DNA of 64,000 nucleotides from Streptococcus constellatus (GCF_902167705.1 NZ_CABHMZ010000007.1:124001-188000); one strand, 5' to 3'. Shown: positions 9,376-19,590, counted from the first letter of the stretch. The notes: generated by a model from the sequence alone, not told the origin. Numbers and translations are program-made.

Positions 9376-10680
9376 ATGAATTTTCCAAAAGGATTTAAAG
9401 AAAAGTACAACAATCTTTTGGGAGAGGAAGTTCCCTCTTTTTTTCTAACTTTTGATGAGGAGCCAGTTTCCGCTTTTCGGGTCAATCCATTAAAAGAACA
9501 GCAAAAAACTTTTCCAAATTCTATCCCTGACACGAATTGGGGTTATTATGGCAAAGTTTCTGGAAAATCAATAGAGCATGTCACGGGATTAGTCTATTCA
9601 CAAGAACCTGCTGCGCAAATGGTCGCTCAAGTTGCAGCACTGCAGCAGAATATGAAAGTTCTTGATTTAGCTGCAGCGCCGGGTGGGAAATCCACTCATT
9701 TATTGTCATACTTGAATAATACAGGTATTCTTGTTTCCAATGAAATCAATCCAAAACGTTCTAAGGTTTTAGTAGAAAATATTGAGCGTTTTGGAGCGAG
9801 AAATGTTGTGGTGACGAATGAGTCAGCGGACAGATTAAGTCAAGTCTTTCAAGGTTATTTTGACTTGATTGTCTTAGACGCACCTTGTTCTGGCGAAGGA
9901 ATGTTTAGAAAACAGCCAGAAGCAATGGAGTATTGGAGTGAATCTTATCCAGCTCAGTGTGCACAGCTTCAGCGTGAGATATTAGAAGATACGATAAAAA
10001 TGTTGGCGACGAATGGTGAACTGATTTATTCCACTTGTACTTGGGCACCAGAGGAAAACGAGGAAATCGTTGACTGGCTACTAGAAAACTATCCGCTTGA
10101 ATTAGTTGAAATTCCAAAAATCAATGGTATGGTGGCTGGTATTCACTTTTCGGAAACTGCACGCATGTATCCTCACCATTTCAAGGGGGAAGGACAATTT
10201 GTTGCAAAATTTCGTTTTTGTGGTGAGCAGTCAGCTAAAAAATTAAAGGCAAAGAAGAGCTATCTGACACCTGAGCAGAAGATGTTGTGGCAAGAGTTTC
10301 AAAGAGAACATCTTGCCATAGAGCTAACTGGAGAGTTACAGACTTTTGGAGAGCATTTATATCTATTGCCACTAGGTCTGCCAGATATGTCGAAATTAAA
10401 AATTGCTAGAAACGGTCTACATCTGGGAGTCTATAAGAAAAAACGATTTGAACCAAGTTTTGCTTTGGGACTTGCTTTAAAACCAAGTGAAGTGAAGCAA
10501 GTCATTGAAATTGATGAAGAGCAATTTAAAAAATACGTTGCTGGCGAGACGGTAAATCTGCCTCAAAACCTTGTAAATGGCTGGTATCAGCTAGTCGTTC
10601 AAGGCAATGGTTTAGGATTTGCAAAGGTAACTGGAAATATCTTGAAAAATTATTTTCCAAAAGGCCTCAGATTTCAATAA
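9376..10680 (+). CDS. rsmF: RsmF/RsmB-type rRNA (cytosine-C5) methyltransferase
   Basis: The enzyme transfers methyl from SAM to cytosine in rRNA. The SAM-binding loop LDLAAAPGGKST is near residue 95, followed by the two catalytic Cys motifs DAPCSGEGMFRK and STCTWAPEENE. After about residue 290 comes the extra C-terminal domain (PUA-like) expected for RsmF-type 434-residue enzymes. The ATG directly abuts the stop of the phosphatase gene, so they are coupled. Confidence 0.9.
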   Translation: MNFPKGFKEKYNNLLGEEVPSFFLTFDEEPVSAFRVNPLKEQQKTFPNSIPDTNWGYYGKVSGKSIEHVTGLVYSQEPAAQMVAQVAALQQNMKVLDLAAAPGGKSTHLLSYLNNTGILVSNEINPKRSKVLVENIERFGARNVVVTNESADRLSQVFQGYFDLIVLDAPCSGEGMFRKQPEAMEYWSESYPAQCAQLQREILEDTIKMLATNGELIYSTCTWAPEENEEIVDWLLENYPLELVEIPKINGMVAGIHFSETARMYPHHFKGEGQFVAKFRFCGEQSAKKLKAKKSYLTPEQKMLWQEFQREHLAIELTGELQTFGEHLYLLPLGLPDMSKLKIARNGLHLGVYKKKRFEPSFALGLALKPSEVKQVIEIDEEQFKKYVAGETVNLPQNLVNGWYQLVVQGNGLGFAKVTGNILKNYFPKGLRFQ

Positions 10681-10706
10681 AAAATCTTTCCAAAACCCAC
10701 GATATA

Positions 10707-10715
10707 TGTTATAGT
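10707..10715 (+). promoter_or_regulatory. Extended -10 promoter of the pst operon
   Basis: TGTTATAGT, with -10 TATAGT at 10710-10715, lies about 70 bases before pstS. No strong -35 is visible, which would fit an activator-dependent (phosphate-starvation) promoter, but I see no certain regulator box. Confidence 0.4.
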
Positions 10716-10786
10716 GAGATAAGACGCGAATAAGTTAGAAAAACCATAGATCAACAAGCGTTTTCATATCTTAAAAGGAGATTATT

Positions 10787-11653
10787 TTGGTAAAGCATAA
10801 AAAAATACTTTTGGCAATCACTCTTGTGATTTGTAGTCTCAGTTTGTCAGCTTGTGCTTCCTGGATTAACCGTGGCGAGTCAATAACAGCTGTCGGATCA
10901 ACCGCTTTGCAGCCTTTGGTTGAGGCAGTTGTAGATAAATACGCTGAGGAAAATCCGAAAAAAATTGTGAATGTACAAGGCGGAGGGTCAGGTACAGGAT
11001 TGTCACAGGTCCAATCTGGCGCCGTAGATATTGGAAATAGCGATTTATTTGCAGAAGAAAAAAGTGGTATCAATGCTAAGGCTTTGGTTGATCATCAAGT
11101 TGCTGTTGCGGGCACTGCGATTATCGTAAATAAAGGAATTAAGATAAACAATTTATCAACAGAGCAGCTACGAAAAATTTTTACTGGTGAATATACTAAC
11201 TGGAAACAAGTTGGTGGTCAGGATTTGGAAATTACCATCATCAACCGTGCAGTTGGTTCTGGTAGTCGAGCAGTTTTTGATAGTGTTATTATGAATGGCA
11301 AGGAAGCCAAGCAAGCACAGGAGCAGGATTCTAACGGAATGGTCAAAACGATTGTTTCACAGACTCCAGGTGCCATTTCTTACTTAGCTTTTTCTTATGT
11401 GGACACGAGTGTGAAAAGTTTAAACTTGAATGGCTACAAGCCAACGAAGAAGAATGTGACGACGAACAACTGGCCTATTTGGTCTTATGAGCACATGTAC
11501 ACTAAGGGAGAACCTAACAAGTTAGCTAAGAAATTTCTGGAGTATATGATGACAGCAGAAGTCCAAAATAATATTGTTGGGAAAATGGGTTACATTCCTA
11601 TCAACGACATGAAAGTTGCTCGTAGTCTTGATGGAACTATTAGCTCAAAGTAA
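10787..11653 (+). CDS. pstS: Phosphate ABC transporter substrate-binding lipoprotein
   Basis: PstS binds orthophosphate outside the membrane and hands it to PstCA. The 288-residue precursor has a lipoprotein signal with lipobox LSAC at about residue 22, then the phosphate-binding runs GSTALQPL near residue 37 and [11 protein letters not shown] near 66. The start is TTG 10787, 6 bases after AAAGGAG (10774-10780). It is the first gene of a six-gene pst-phoU operon. Confidence 0.95.
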   Translation: MVKHKKILLAITLVICSLSLSACASWINRGESITAVGSTALQPLVEAVVDKYAEENPKKIVNVQGGGSGTGLSQVQSGAVDIGNSDLFAEEKSGINAKALVDHQVAVAGTAIIVNKGIKINNLSTEQLRKIFTGEYTNWKQVGGQDLEITIINRAVGSGSRAVFDSVIMNGKEAKQAQEQDSNGMVKTIVSQTPGAISYLAFSYVDTSVKSLNLNGYKPTKKNVTTNNWPIWSYEHMYTKGEPNKLAKKFLEYMMTAEVQNNIVGKMGYIPINDMKVARSLDGTISSK

Positions 11654-11674
11654 AAGAAAGAGTTTAGAAATAAC

Positions 11675-12586
11675 ATGAACGAAGTAGCAAAAAAAATGCT
11701 GACAAAGTCAAAGAATTCTCGTTTAGAAGCCTTTGGTAAAACCATTACTTTTCTTTGCATGAGTTTGATTGTCTTTGTCGTTGCAATGATTTTATTGTTT
11801 GTGGCAGAGAAAGGTCTTTCGACCTTCTTTGTTAATAAAGTAAATATCTTTAGTTTTCTTTTTGGAACAAGGTGGAATCCGTCAGGTAAGGAATTTGGCG
11901 CTTTACCGATGATTCTAGGTTCTTTTCTTGTAACCCTTTTATCAGCTTTATTAGCGACACCATTTGCGATTGGAGCAGCTGTTTTTATGACGGAGGTCTC
12001 TCCTAAAGGTTCAAAAATTCTCCAACCAGCTATTGAACTTCTAGTCGGCATTCCATCGGTTGTGTATGGTTTCATTGGGTTGCAGGTAGTTGTCCCCTTT
12101 GTCCGTAGTATCTTTGGCGGAACAGGTTTTGGAATCTTGTCAGGGATTTTTGTTCTCTTTGTCATGATTTTACCAACAGTAACCTTTATGACAACAGATA
12201 GCTTACGTGCGGTGCCTCGTCATTATCGAGAAGCCAGTATGGCAATGGGAGCGACTCGTTGGCAAACAATTTGGCGTGTAACTTTAAAAGCAGCTCGTTC
12301 GGGTATTTTTACGGCAGTTGTCTTTGGAATGGCTCGTGCTTTTGGTGAAGCGTTGGCGATTCAAATGGTCGTAGGAAATTCAGCAGTTATCCCAACTTCT
12401 CTGACGACACCTGCTGCGACCCTGACCTCTATTTTAACAATGGGAATTGGAAATACTGTTATGGGAACTGTTAATAACAATGTTCTGTGGTCACTCGCTC
12501 TGGTTCTACTCTTGATGAGCTTAGCCTTCAATACTGTGATTAAATTGATTACAAAGGAAAGAGGTAAGAAGAACTATGCACGCTAA
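11675..12586 (+). CDS. pstC: Phosphate ABC transporter permease PstC
   Basis: A 303-residue membrane protein with six hydrophobic segments. The permease coupling loop appears as EASMAMGATRWQTIW near residues 187-201, which contacts the PstB ATPase. Start ATG 11675 with an upstream AAGAAAGAG. It overlaps pstA by 11 bases. Confidence 0.95.
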   Translation: MNEVAKKMLTKSKNSRLEAFGKTITFLCMSLIVFVVAMILLFVAEKGLSTFFVNKVNIFSFLFGTRWNPSGKEFGALPMILGSFLVTLLSALLATPFAIGAAVFMTEVSPKGSKILQPAIELLVGIPSVVYGFIGLQVVVPFVRSIFGGTGFGILSGIFVLFVMILPTVTFMTTDSLRAVPRHYREASMAMGATRWQTIWRVTLKAARSGIFTAVVFGMARAFGEALAIQMVVGNSAVIPTSLTTPAATLTSILTMGIGNTVMGTVNNNVLWSLALVLLLMSLAFNTVIKLITKERGKKNYAR

Positions 12587-13460
12587 AAAAATGGATAAAT
12601 TGGCCACTGGCGTCCTCTATATCATTGCAGGAATCATTGTTACCATCCTTGCCTCGCTAATTCTTTACATTTTAGTAAGAGGATTACCCCATGTGTCTTG
12701 GAAATTCTTGACTGGACAATCGTCTTCATATCAAGCAGGCGGCGGAATTGGGATTCAACTCTATAATTCGCTATTTCTGTTAGTTATTACCTTAATCATT
12801 TCCATTCCTTTATCAATGGGAGCAGGGATTTACTTATCTGAGTATGCTAAAAAAGGTCCAGTGACAGATTTTGTCAGAACCTGTATTGAAATTTTATCAT
12901 CCCTGCCTTCCGTTGTTGTCGGTCTCTTTGGATATTTGATTTTTGTTATTCAATTCCAATATGGTTTTTCAATCATTTCTGGAGCCCTAGCGTTAACTGT
13001 ATTTAATCTGCCACAGATGACACGTAGTGTCGAAGATAGCTTACAGCATGTGCATCATACACAGCGCGAAGCTGGACTTGCTCTTGGAATTTCTCGCTGG
13101 GAAACGATCGTCCATGTTGTTGTTCCAGAAGCGTTACCAAGTATTGTGACGGGGATTGTATTAGCTTCTGGGCGTATTTTTGGGGAAGCTGCTGCGCTTA
13201 TCTATACAGCAGGTCAATCTGCCCCAGCACTTGACTGGTCAAATTGGAACATTTTCAGCGTAACTAGCCCAATTTCTGTTTTCCGTCAAGCTGAAACTTT
13301 GGCTGTTCACATTTGGAAAGTCAATAGTGAAGGAACGATTCCTGATGCAGTGGAAGTGTCAGCTGGGTCAGCAGCAGTGCTTCTCATCTTTATTTTAATC
13401 TTTAACCTTGGAGCTCGTAAGCTCGGAAGTTACCTGCATAAGAAATTAACATCTGCTTAA
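12576..13460 (+). CDS. pstA: Phosphate ABC transporter permease PstA
   Basis: Second membrane subunit of the phosphate channel, 294 residues, with six hydrophobic segments and the coupling loop REAGLALGISRWETI near residues 165-179. The ATG lies inside the end of pstC behind an AGAGGTAAGAAG site, indicating coupled translation of the two permeases in equal amounts. Confidence 0.95.
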   Translation: MHAKKMDKLATGVLYIIAGIIVTILASLILYILVRGLPHVSWKFLTGQSSSYQAGGGIGIQLYNSLFLLVITLIISIPLSMGAGIYLSEYAKKGPVTDFVRTCIEILSSLPSVVVGLFGYLIFVIQFQYGFSIISGALALTVFNLPQMTRSVEDSLQHVHHTQREAGLALGISRWETIVHVVVPEALPSIVTGIVLASGRIFGEAAALIYTAGQSAPALDWSNWNIFSVTSPISVFRQAETLAVHIWKVNSEGTIPDAVEVSAGSAAVLLIFILIFNLGARKLGSYLHKKLTSA

Positions 13461-13471
13461 AAGGAGAAGAA

Positions 13472-14275
13472 ATGGCAGAATATAACTGGAATGAAAAACA
13501 TATCATTACTTTTCCTGAGGAAGAGGTTGTTTTATCAACGAAGGATTTGCATGTTTACTATGGTCAAAATGAATCCATTAAAGGGGTTGATATGCAGTTC
13601 AAGAAAAATAAAATTACAGCTCTTATCGGACCTTCAGGTTCTGGTAAATCAACCTATCTTCGTAGTTTGAATCGGATGAATGATACGATTGACATCGCTA
13701 AGGTTACTGGTGAGATCTGGTATGAAGGAATTGATATTAACCGCCCAGATATCAATGTTTATGAAATGCGTAAGCATATCGGAATGGTTTTTCAAAGGCC
13801 AAATCCATTTGCCAAATCCATTTACCGTAATATTACGTTTGCGCATGAACGTGCTGGTGTCAAGGATAAGAAGATTTTAGATGAAATTGTTGAAACGTCT
13901 TTGAAGCAAGCAGCGCTTTGGGAACAAGTAAAGGATGATCTTCACAAGTCTGCTTTGATGTTATCAGGCGGTCAGCAGCAACGTCTCTGCATTGCTAGAG
14001 CTATTTCCGTGAAGCCAGAAATACTTTTAATGGACGAACCTGCTTCTGCGCTCGATCCAATTGCAACAGCGCAGTTAGAAGAAACGATGTTAGAGTTGAA
14101 GAAGAACTATACGATTATCATCGTGACCCACAGCATGCAGCAGGCAGCACGTGCTAGTGACTATACCGGTTTCTTCTATCTTGGTGATTTAATCGAATAT
14201 GATGAAACAGCCAATATTTTCCAAAATGCTAAGTTGCAGTCTACGAATGACTATGTTTCTGGTCATTTTGGTTAA
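13472..14275 (+). CDS. pstB1: Phosphate ABC transporter ATPase PstB, copy 1
   Basis: ATPase of the Pst transporter, 267 residues. Walker [11 protein letters not shown]-loop VFQRPNPF, signature [13 protein letters not shown], Walker B ILLMDEPASALDP and H-loop VTHSMQQAARASD are all normal. The ATG follows AAGGAGAAGA. A second copy follows directly, as is usual in streptococci. Confidence 0.95.
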   Translation: MAEYNWNEKHIITFPEEEVVLSTKDLHVYYGQNESIKGVDMQFKKNKITALIGPSGSGKSTYLRSLNRMNDTIDIAKVTGEIWYEGIDINRPDINVYEMRKHIGMVFQRPNPFAKSIYRNITFAHERAGVKDKKILDEIVETSLKQAALWEQVKDDLHKSALMLSGGQQQRLCIARAISVKPEILLMDEPASALDPIATAQLEETMLELKKNYTIIIVTHSMQQAARASDYTGFFYLGDLIEYDETANIFQNAKLQSTNDYVSGHFG

Positions 14276-14315
14276 AAAGCTGTGATTAATTTAGAATTTA
14301 TTAAAGGATATCAGA

Positions 14316-15074
14316 ATGACAGAACCTATTTTACAAATTAAGGACTTGTCGGTTTATTATAATAAAAAGAAAGCTCTCAATAGTGTATCATTAGATATAT
14401 TACCACAGGAGATTACTGCTTTGATTGGTCCTTCTGGGTCAGGAAAATCAACCCTTTTAAAAGCAATCAATCGCATGGGAGATTTGAATCCAGAGGTGAC
14501 AACGACAGGTACTGTGATTTATAACGGGCACAATATTTACAGTCCGCGAACAGATACAGTAGAGCTTCGCAAAGAAATTGGAATGGTTTTTCAACAGCCC
14601 AATCCATTTCCGATGACGATTTATGAAAATGTTGTCTATGGTCTGCGAATCAATGGTGTCAAAGACAAAGAGGTGTTGGATGAAGTTGTTGAAACTTCAC
14701 TAAAGGGAGCATCCATTTGGGATGAGGTAAAAGATCGCTTATATGATTCAGCAATTGGCTTGTCAGGCGGTCAGCAGCAACGTGTTTGTGTAGCTCGCGT
14801 CTTAGCAACGAGTCCGAAAATCATCCTTTTAGATGAGCCAACGTCGGCACTTGATCCCATTTCTGCAGGAAAAATTGAAGAAACACTTTATGGACTGAAA
14901 GATCAATATACGATGTTATTGGTGACACGTTCTATGCAGCAGGCTAGTCGTATTTCAGATAAGACAGCTTTCTTCCTAAATGGAGATTTGATTGAGTTTA
15001 ATACCACAAAAGAAATGTTCCTCAGTCCAATTCATAAGGAAACGGAAGATTATATTACAGGAAAATTCGGATAG
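14316..15074 (+). CDS. pstB2: Phosphate ABC transporter ATPase PstB, copy 2
   Basis: A 252-residue PstB with Walker [11 protein letters not shown]-loop [10 protein letters not shown], signature [13 protein letters not shown] and Walker [13 protein letters not shown]. The H-loop reads [13 protein letters not shown]: the switch His that contacts the gamma-phosphate is Arg, while copy 1 has His. The two copies may work as a heterodimer with one altered site, as seen in other asymmetric ABC ATPases. That is inference; the substitution is read directly. Confidence 0.93.
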   Translation: MTEPILQIKDLSVYYNKKKALNSVSLDILPQEITALIGPSGSGKSTLLKAINRMGDLNPEVTTTGTVIYNGHNIYSPRTDTVELRKEIGMVFQQPNPFPMTIYENVVYGLRINGVKDKEVLDEVVETSLKGASIWDEVKDRLYDSAIGLSGGQQQRVCVARVLATSPKIILLDEPTSALDPISAGKIEETLYGLKDQYTMLLVTRSMQQASRISDKTAFFLNGDLIEFNTTKEMFLSPIHKETEDYITGKFG

Positions 15075-15153
15075 AAAGACAGAAGTTACTTTTTGTTATC
15101 TCAACCAGTCCCTAGACTGTTAGCACCCTTTATATCTTATGAAAGGAAATTTT

Positions 15154-15807
15154 ATGCTTAGAGTACAATTTGAAGAAGATTTAGCAAAACTCCATAACCA
15201 ATTCTACGCGATGGGAAATGAAGTTTTATCACAGATTAACCGCACAGTTCGTGCATTTGTGACCCACGATCGTGAATTAGCAAAAGAGGTTATCGAAGAA
15301 GATGCAGAAGTAAATGAATATGAAGTAAAGTTGGAGAAAAAATCTCTGGAAATTATTGCTTTGCAGCAGCCCGTTTCACAAGACTTACGCACAGTTATTA
15401 CAGTTTTGAAAGCAAGTAGTGATGTGGAAAGAATGGGTGACCATGCTGTTTCCATTGCGCAGGCGACGATCCGCATGAAAGGAGAAGTTCGCATCCAATC
15501 TGTTGAAGAAGAAATCAGCAAGATGGGACGTGATGTCAAGAACTTTGTGGAAGCAGCACTTGAGCTTTACCTTAATGGCGATGTGGATAAGGCCTATGAA
15601 GTAGCTGCTATGGATGAGAAAATCAATCAGTACTTTGATGATATTCGAGACCTAGCAACGCAAGAAATTAAAACAAATCCAGATTTGATTGTTACAGGCC
15701 GTGATTACTTCCAAGTTATTTCGTACCTAGAACGTATTGGTGATTATGCTAAAAATATCTGTGAATGGGTTGTTTACTTTGAAACAGGTAAAATTGTTGA
15801 AATGTAA
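15154..15807 (+). CDS. phoU: Phosphate signalling regulator PhoU
   Basis: PhoU is a helical metal-binding protein that links Pst activity to the phosphate two-component system. The 217-residue protein has the two internal repeats of the family, each with an E/D-x-x-x-D-x-x-x-E-R-type metal motif ([13 protein letters not shown] and [12 protein letters not shown]). I chose ATG 15154 ([10 protein letters not shown]) over the upstream ATG 15139 because AAAGGA (15142-15147) is a proper SD for it. Confidence 0.95.
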   Translation: MLRVQFEEDLAKLHNQFYAMGNEVLSQINRTVRAFVTHDRELAKEVIEEDAEVNEYEVKLEKKSLEIIALQQPVSQDLRTVITVLKASSDVERMGDHAVSIAQATIRMKGEVRIQSVEEEISKMGRDVKNFVEAALELYLNGDVDKAYEVAAMDEKINQYFDDIRDLATQEIKTNPDLIVTGRDYFQVISYLERIGDYAKNICEWVVYFETGKIVEM

Positions 15808-15818
15808 ATACTAATTTA

Positions 15819-15851
15819 AAAAATTTGAGAATCATTTCTCAGATTTTTTAT
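15819..15851 (+). terminator. Terminator of the pst-phoU operon
   Basis: AAATTTGAGAA (15821-15831) and TTCTCAGATTT (15836-15846) form a stem around a 4-base loop, followed by TTTTT. It lies just before the radC promoter region. Confidence 0.75.
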
Positions 15852-15861
15852 TTTCCTCTTC

Positions 15862-15873
15862 TTTTTCCGAATA
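15862..15873 (+). promoter_or_regulatory. Possible ComX (SigX) box upstream of radC
   Basis: TTTTTCCGAATA contains TCCGAATA, one base off the streptococcal competence box TACGAATA, preceded by the T stretch such promoters have. Transcription starting about seven bases later would begin at the GAGGAGG SD of radC. radC belongs to the late competence genes in pneumococcus, which supports the reading. Confidence 0.45.
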
Positions 15874-15893
15874 AGAATATGAGGAGGTATTTT

Positions 15894-16574
15894 ATGTACA
15901 GTATTTCATTTCAGGAAGATTCTTTATTGCCAAGAGAACGTTTGGTAGCAGAAGGTGCAGAACAATTGAGCAATCAAGAATTGTTATCCATTCTTATCCG
16001 TACGGGCAATAAAAAAGAAACTGTTTTTCAAGTTTCTCAACGAATTCTATCAACTATTTCTAGTTTGAATGATTTGCGTAATATGACGCTACAAGAACTG
16101 CAATCAATCTCTGGAATTGGTCGTATCAAAGCTATTGAATTGCAAGCCATGATGGAGCTGGGACAGCGAATCAGTAAGGCAGAATTGATTACGCAAGAGC
16201 AAATTTTAAGTAGTCAAAAGTTAGCGAAAAAAATGCAACAGGAATTGGGGCATAAAAAGCAAGAACACCTTGTGGCTTTATATCTGAATACTCAAAACAA
16301 AATCATTCATCAACAGACAATTTTTATCGGCAGCGTGTCACGCAGTATTGCAGAGCCACGAGAAATCCTGCATTATGCCGTGAAGCACATGGCGACATCC
16401 ATTATTTTAGTACACAATCATCCTTCAGGAGCCGTACTGCCGAGCAGAAACGACGATGAAGTGACCAAACATGTAAAAGAAGCCTGTGAACTAATGGGTT
16501 TCATCTTACTGGATCATCTCATCGTCGCTAAGAAAGATTATTATAGTTATCGAGAAGAAACGGAATTGATTTAA
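15894..16574 (+). CDS. radC: DNA repair protein RadC (JAB-domain)
   Basis: The 226-residue protein has an N-terminal helix-hairpin-helix region (about residues 60-85, with [11 protein letters not shown]) and a C-terminal JAB/JAMM-like domain with HNHPSG, a downstream Ser and the Asp of NDDEVT. The actual DNA-repair role of RadC is doubtful, and in streptococci it is induced in competence. The start ATG 15894 follows GAGGAGG; an upstream TTG-type extension lies inside the phoU terminator and is rejected. The stop overlaps the converging C26 gene by four bases. Confidence 0.93.
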   Translation: MYSISFQEDSLLPRERLVAEGAEQLSNQELLSILIRTGNKKETVFQVSQRILSTISSLNDLRNMTLQELQSISGIGRIKAIELQAMMELGQRISKAELITQEQILSSQKLAKKMQQELGHKKQEHLVALYLNTQNKIIHQQTIFIGSVSRSIAEPREILHYAVKHMATSIILVHNHPSGAVLPSRNDDEVTKHVKEACELMGFILLDHLIVAKKDYYSYREETELI

Positions 16575-17263
16575 AGTTTATTGACGACATAGTCAAAAAG
16601 AAGCCGATCTTTAGGACGTGTTTCAAATAAGAATTCTGGATGCCACTGGACTCCCAGATAAGCAATTTCATCGGTTGTTGTAATGGCTTCAATGGTATTA
16701 TCTTTTGGATCACGGGCAATGACTTCAATATTTTCTGCTAAGTCTTTGATACTCTGATGATGGAAAGAGTTGATATGAGACACTTCGCCGTAAATCTTTT
16801 CTAAAACAGAGCCGGATTTAGTGACTAATTTTTGAGTCGTATACTCAGCAGAACTGTCTTGCCAATGATGTTCAATATCTTGATAAAGAGTTCCACCCAT
16901 TGCGACGTTAAACAATTGTGTACCGCGGCAAACAGTAAAAATTGGTTTTTGCTGTTGGACAGCTTCATGGATTAAGGCTAGTTCAAACAAATCACGCTCC
17001 AAATGGTAATCATCACTGTCAATTGTTTTTTCTTCGCCATAGAATTGCGGTGATACATTTTGCCCACCCGTTAGGATGAGCTTATCAATCATCTGAATGT
17101 AGCGCTGCGCCATATCTGCATCTCCGATTGGCAATATGATGGGAGTTCCACCAACTTCTTTTACACCTTCCACAAATCCCTTAGCAGCATAACTCATGAT
17201 GGCAAATTCATCTTCGGGGTTTGGTCTTTCATTTCCAGTAATTCCAATAATGGGTTTCTTCAT
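16571..17263 (-). CDS. Class I glutamine amidotransferase, peptidase C26 type
   Basis: Members of this family hydrolyse gamma-glutamyl bonds (for example gamma-glutamyl-GABA hydrolase PuuD). The 230-residue protein shows the nucleophile Cys in [11 protein letters not shown] and the His-x-Glu pair in VQWHPEF, with the N-terminal [12 protein letters not shown] strand. No polyamine genes are nearby, so the substrate is unknown. It converges on radC with a four-base overlap and no terminator between them. It may be co-transcribed behind rex, 27 bases upstream. Confidence 0.88.
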   Translation of the reverse strand: MKKPIIGITGNERPNPEDEFAIMSYAAKGFVEGVKEVGGTPIILPIGDADMAQRYIQMIDKLILTGGQNVSPQFYGEEKTIDSDDYHLERDLFELALIHEAVQQQKPIFTVCRGTQLFNVAMGGTLYQDIEHHWQDSSAEYTTQKLVTKSGSVLEKIYGEVSHINSFHHQSIKDLAENIEVIARDPKDNTIEAITTTDEIAYLGVQWHPEFLFETRPKDRLLFDYVVNKL

Positions 17264-17290
17264 AAATAAATGTCTGCTCTTTCTAATTGT

Positions 17291-17935
17291 TTAATTCCCT
17301 TTTTTCATAAAGTAGAGAAGTGTTTGCAGCTCACTTGTTAAATCAACATATTGAACGACAACATCTTTTGGAACGGTTAAGTGAACAGGGGAAAAACTGA
17401 GAATACCTTTTACACCAGCTTGTACAAGAGCAGTTGCAACTTCTTGCGCTTTTGCACTAGGAACTGTCAAAATAGCTGTTTTTACATCTACACCTTTTAA
17501 TTTATCGTTGATTTGTGAAATGCCATAAATAGGAATCCCGTCAGTTGTAGTAGTTCCAACTTCAGGATGATCATCAGTGTCAAATGCCATGACAATCTTC
17601 ATTTTATTCCGTTCATGGAAGCGGTAGTGGAGAAGTGCGTGTCCCATATTACCGATACCGACCAACATCACATTGGTAATAGAATTATCATGAAGTAAAT
17701 CAGCAAAAAAATTCATGAGTTTTTTTACATCATAACCATAGCCACGACGACCTAATTCGCCAAAGTAAGAAAAATCACGACGGACAGTGGCAGAATCAAT
17801 CCCGATAGCATCTGCGATTTGTTTTGAATTGGCTTTTTCGATTTTTTCGGAATTAAATCGTTTGAAAATCCGATAATAAAGAGAGAGCCTTTTTGCAGTT
17901 GCGCGTGGAATGGTGGTATTTTTTTCAGATTTCAC
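17291..17935 (-). CDS. rex: Redox-sensing transcriptional repressor Rex
   Basis: Rex represses fermentation and NADH-oxidising genes and is released by NADH. The N-terminal winged helix covers roughly residues 10-75 ([20 protein letters not shown]) and the Rossmann domain follows with [12 protein letters not shown] set the start at GTG 17935, 9 bases after AAAGGA, giving 214 residues; the longer TTG version would contain the SD itself. A half Rex-like site TTGTGAAAAAAT lies at about 17970-17981, so self-regulation is possible but not shown. Confidence 0.95.
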   Translation of the reverse strand: MKSEKNTTIPRATAKRLSLYYRIFKRFNSEKIEKANSKQIADAIGIDSATVRRDFSYFGELGRRGYGYDVKKLMNFFADLLHDNSITNVMLVGIGNMGHALLHYRFHERNKMKIVMAFDTDDHPEVGTTTTDGIPIYGISQINDKLKGVDVKTAILTVPSAKAQEVATALVQAGVKGILSFSPVHLTVPKDVVVQYVDLTSELQTLLYFMKKGN

Positions 17936-18009
17936 AAAATCACATCCTTTCAAAGACTATTTTATAGAAAGTTTGTGAAAAAATCAACTTATTTGATAAA
18001 AATAGAAAA

Positions 18010-18066
18010 GGAGTAGGACAAAATTCAGAAAATCAAAGATTTTCAGCTCGTTATCCCACTCTCATT
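18010..18066 (-). terminator. Hairpin of the gagtgggac type between DUF1831 and rex
   Basis: GAGTAGGAC (18011-18019) pairs with ATCCCACTC (18054-18062) with wobble/mismatch, and inside it GAAAATC/GATTTTC forms a second stem. Both strands look terminator-like. It separates the prs-side gene group from rex on the minus strand. Confidence 0.5.
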
Positions 18067-18112
18067 ATATTATTTTACTGACGGTTTAAAAATGAGCTTT
18101 TAAGCTATTTGC

Positions 18113-18460
18113 TTATTGCTCTTGTTTGGTAAAAATACCACGTTCAACTAAACTATCCATTAGAAAATAAAATTTTTCCTGAATAATATGATTGGCTTCT
18201 GATTTAAAAATATTGACCAAACGAAGTCCTGATTTGTCTGTAATATTGATTTTTACACCAGAAAGGTCTTTATTGATAATGATTTTTAATAGAAAACCAT
18301 CCCCGCTATTTGGAACATTTTCTAATAAACGTGACAGTTCATAATTTCCAACTTTGGTTTCGGCAAATGTGTTATCACGCAAAGTAAATTTTTTTACATT
18401 TTCTCCAAGAGAGTAACTGTAGGGGCAGTCTTTTAAGTGAATAGTGGTCTGAAAAGCCAT
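18113..18460 (-). CDS. DUF1831 family protein
   Basis: A 115-residue protein starting MAFQTTIHLKDCPYSYSLG. DUF1831 proteins are found in lactic acid bacteria and usually follow a cysteine desulfurase gene, exactly as here (five bases apart). The function is unknown; the constant linkage suggests a role in sulfur or Fe-S handling, which is inference. No metal-binding motif is visible and there is only a single Cys. Confidence 0.85.
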   Translation of the reverse strand: MAFQTTIHLKDCPYSYSLGENVKKFTLRDNTFAETKVGNYELSRLLENVPNSGDGFLLKIIINKDLSGVKINITDKSGLRLVNIFKSEANHIIQEKFYFLMDSLVERGIFTKQEQ

Positions 18461-18465
18461 CTATT

Positions 18466-19581
18466 TTATCCTCCTAAAATTTCTTTTAATATCGTAGTAA
18501 ATTGTTGAACTTCTTCTGAAGTATTTTGCTCCGAGAAACTAATGCGAATAGATTCCTTTAAGCGTTCTGAATCGCTACCATAAAGTGCTTCAAGAACATG
18601 ACTGGGTTCAATAGCGCCTGCCGTACAAGCAGAGCCAGTTGAGATAGAAATTCCAGATAAGTCTAAACGCATGAGCAATAAATCGTTAGCATGCTTTGGA
18701 AAGCCAAGATTTATGACATAGGGAAGTGTAGAGGAAGCGTTGTTTATATAGTAATTGGTTCCATCAAGTTCGGCGAGAAGCTGTTTCTTTAAGCTTTCCA
18801 CATGACTTATATTTTTTGAATAGTCTTTAAGATTCTCTTTTAAAGCTGCAACCATACCGGCAATAGCTGCTAAATTCTCAGTACCTGCCCGTCTTTTATC
18901 TTCTTGGTCTCCACCATGTAAAAACTTATCAAATTTTACATGATTGAAGTACAAGAAGCCGACCCCTTTAGGACCGTGAAATTTATGAGCTGATGCACTC
19001 ATGAAATCAATTCCTAGCTCGTCAGGATAGACAGGTAATTTACCCATAACTTGCACAGCATCCACATGATAAGCAGCGGGATGATGTTTCACAACTTCAG
19101 CAATTTCTTTGATCGGAAGCACATAGCCTGTTTCATTATTGGCATACATGGTTGAAACAAGTATTGTATCTTCTCGAAGAGACTCTTTAATCTGTTGAGC
19201 TGTAATTTCTCCATTTTTAGGTTGGATATAAGTAGCTTCAAAGCCAAATTTGTCCACCAAATATTCAATAGTTTCAAGAACAGAATGATGCTCAATAGCA
19301 GTAGTGATAATGTGTTTTCCTTGGTCTTGATGGGCCAAGGCATATCCTTTTATAGCTGTATTGTTACTTTCTGTCCCACCAGATGTAAAGATAATATGTT
19401 GACTATTGGTATGAAGCAGTTCAGCAAGCTCTTGTCGGGCTTCACGAAGAATTTTACTAGCAGCTCTACCGTGACTATGAATGCTAGACGGATTGCCAAA
19501 GGTATTTTCCATAACCTGTGTCATAGCAGCAATAGTAGCTGTTGACATAGGAGTTGTTGCTGCATTATCGAAATAAATCAA
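18466..19581 (-). CDS. Cysteine desulfurase (NifS/IscS-like)
   Basis: A PLP enzyme that takes sulfur from cysteine as a protein persulfide, used for Fe-S clusters, tRNA thiolation or NAD synthesis. The PLP lysine is in SASAHKFHGPKG, and the catalytic Cys is in STGSACTAGAIEP. Length is 371. It stands 9 bases downstream of prs on the minus strand. A thiI or mnmA partner is not adjacent, so the acceptor cannot be named. Confidence 0.92.
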   Translation of the reverse strand: MIYFDNAATTPMSTATIAAMTQVMENTFGNPSSIHSHGRAASKILREARQELAELLHTNSQHIIFTSGGTESNNTAIKGYALAHQDQGKHIITTAIEHHSVLETIEYLVDKFGFEATYIQPKNGEITAQQIKESLREDTILVSTMYANNETGYVLPIKEIAEVVKHHPAAYHVDAVQVMGKLPVYPDELGIDFMSASAHKFHGPKGVGFLYFNHVKFDKFLHGGDQEDKRRAGTENLAAIAGMVAALKENLKDYSKNISHVESLKKQLLAELDGTNYYINNASSTLPYVINLGFPKHANDLLLMRLDLSGISISTGSACTAGAIEPSHVLEALYGSDSERLKESIRISFSEQNTSEEVQQFTTILKEILGG

Positions 19582-19590
19582 GATTTCTCC

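Noticed and set aside
17960..17985. Complete Rex operator upstream of rex
   Set aside because: Only one half TTGTGAAA is clear; the mirrored TTTCACAA half is absent.
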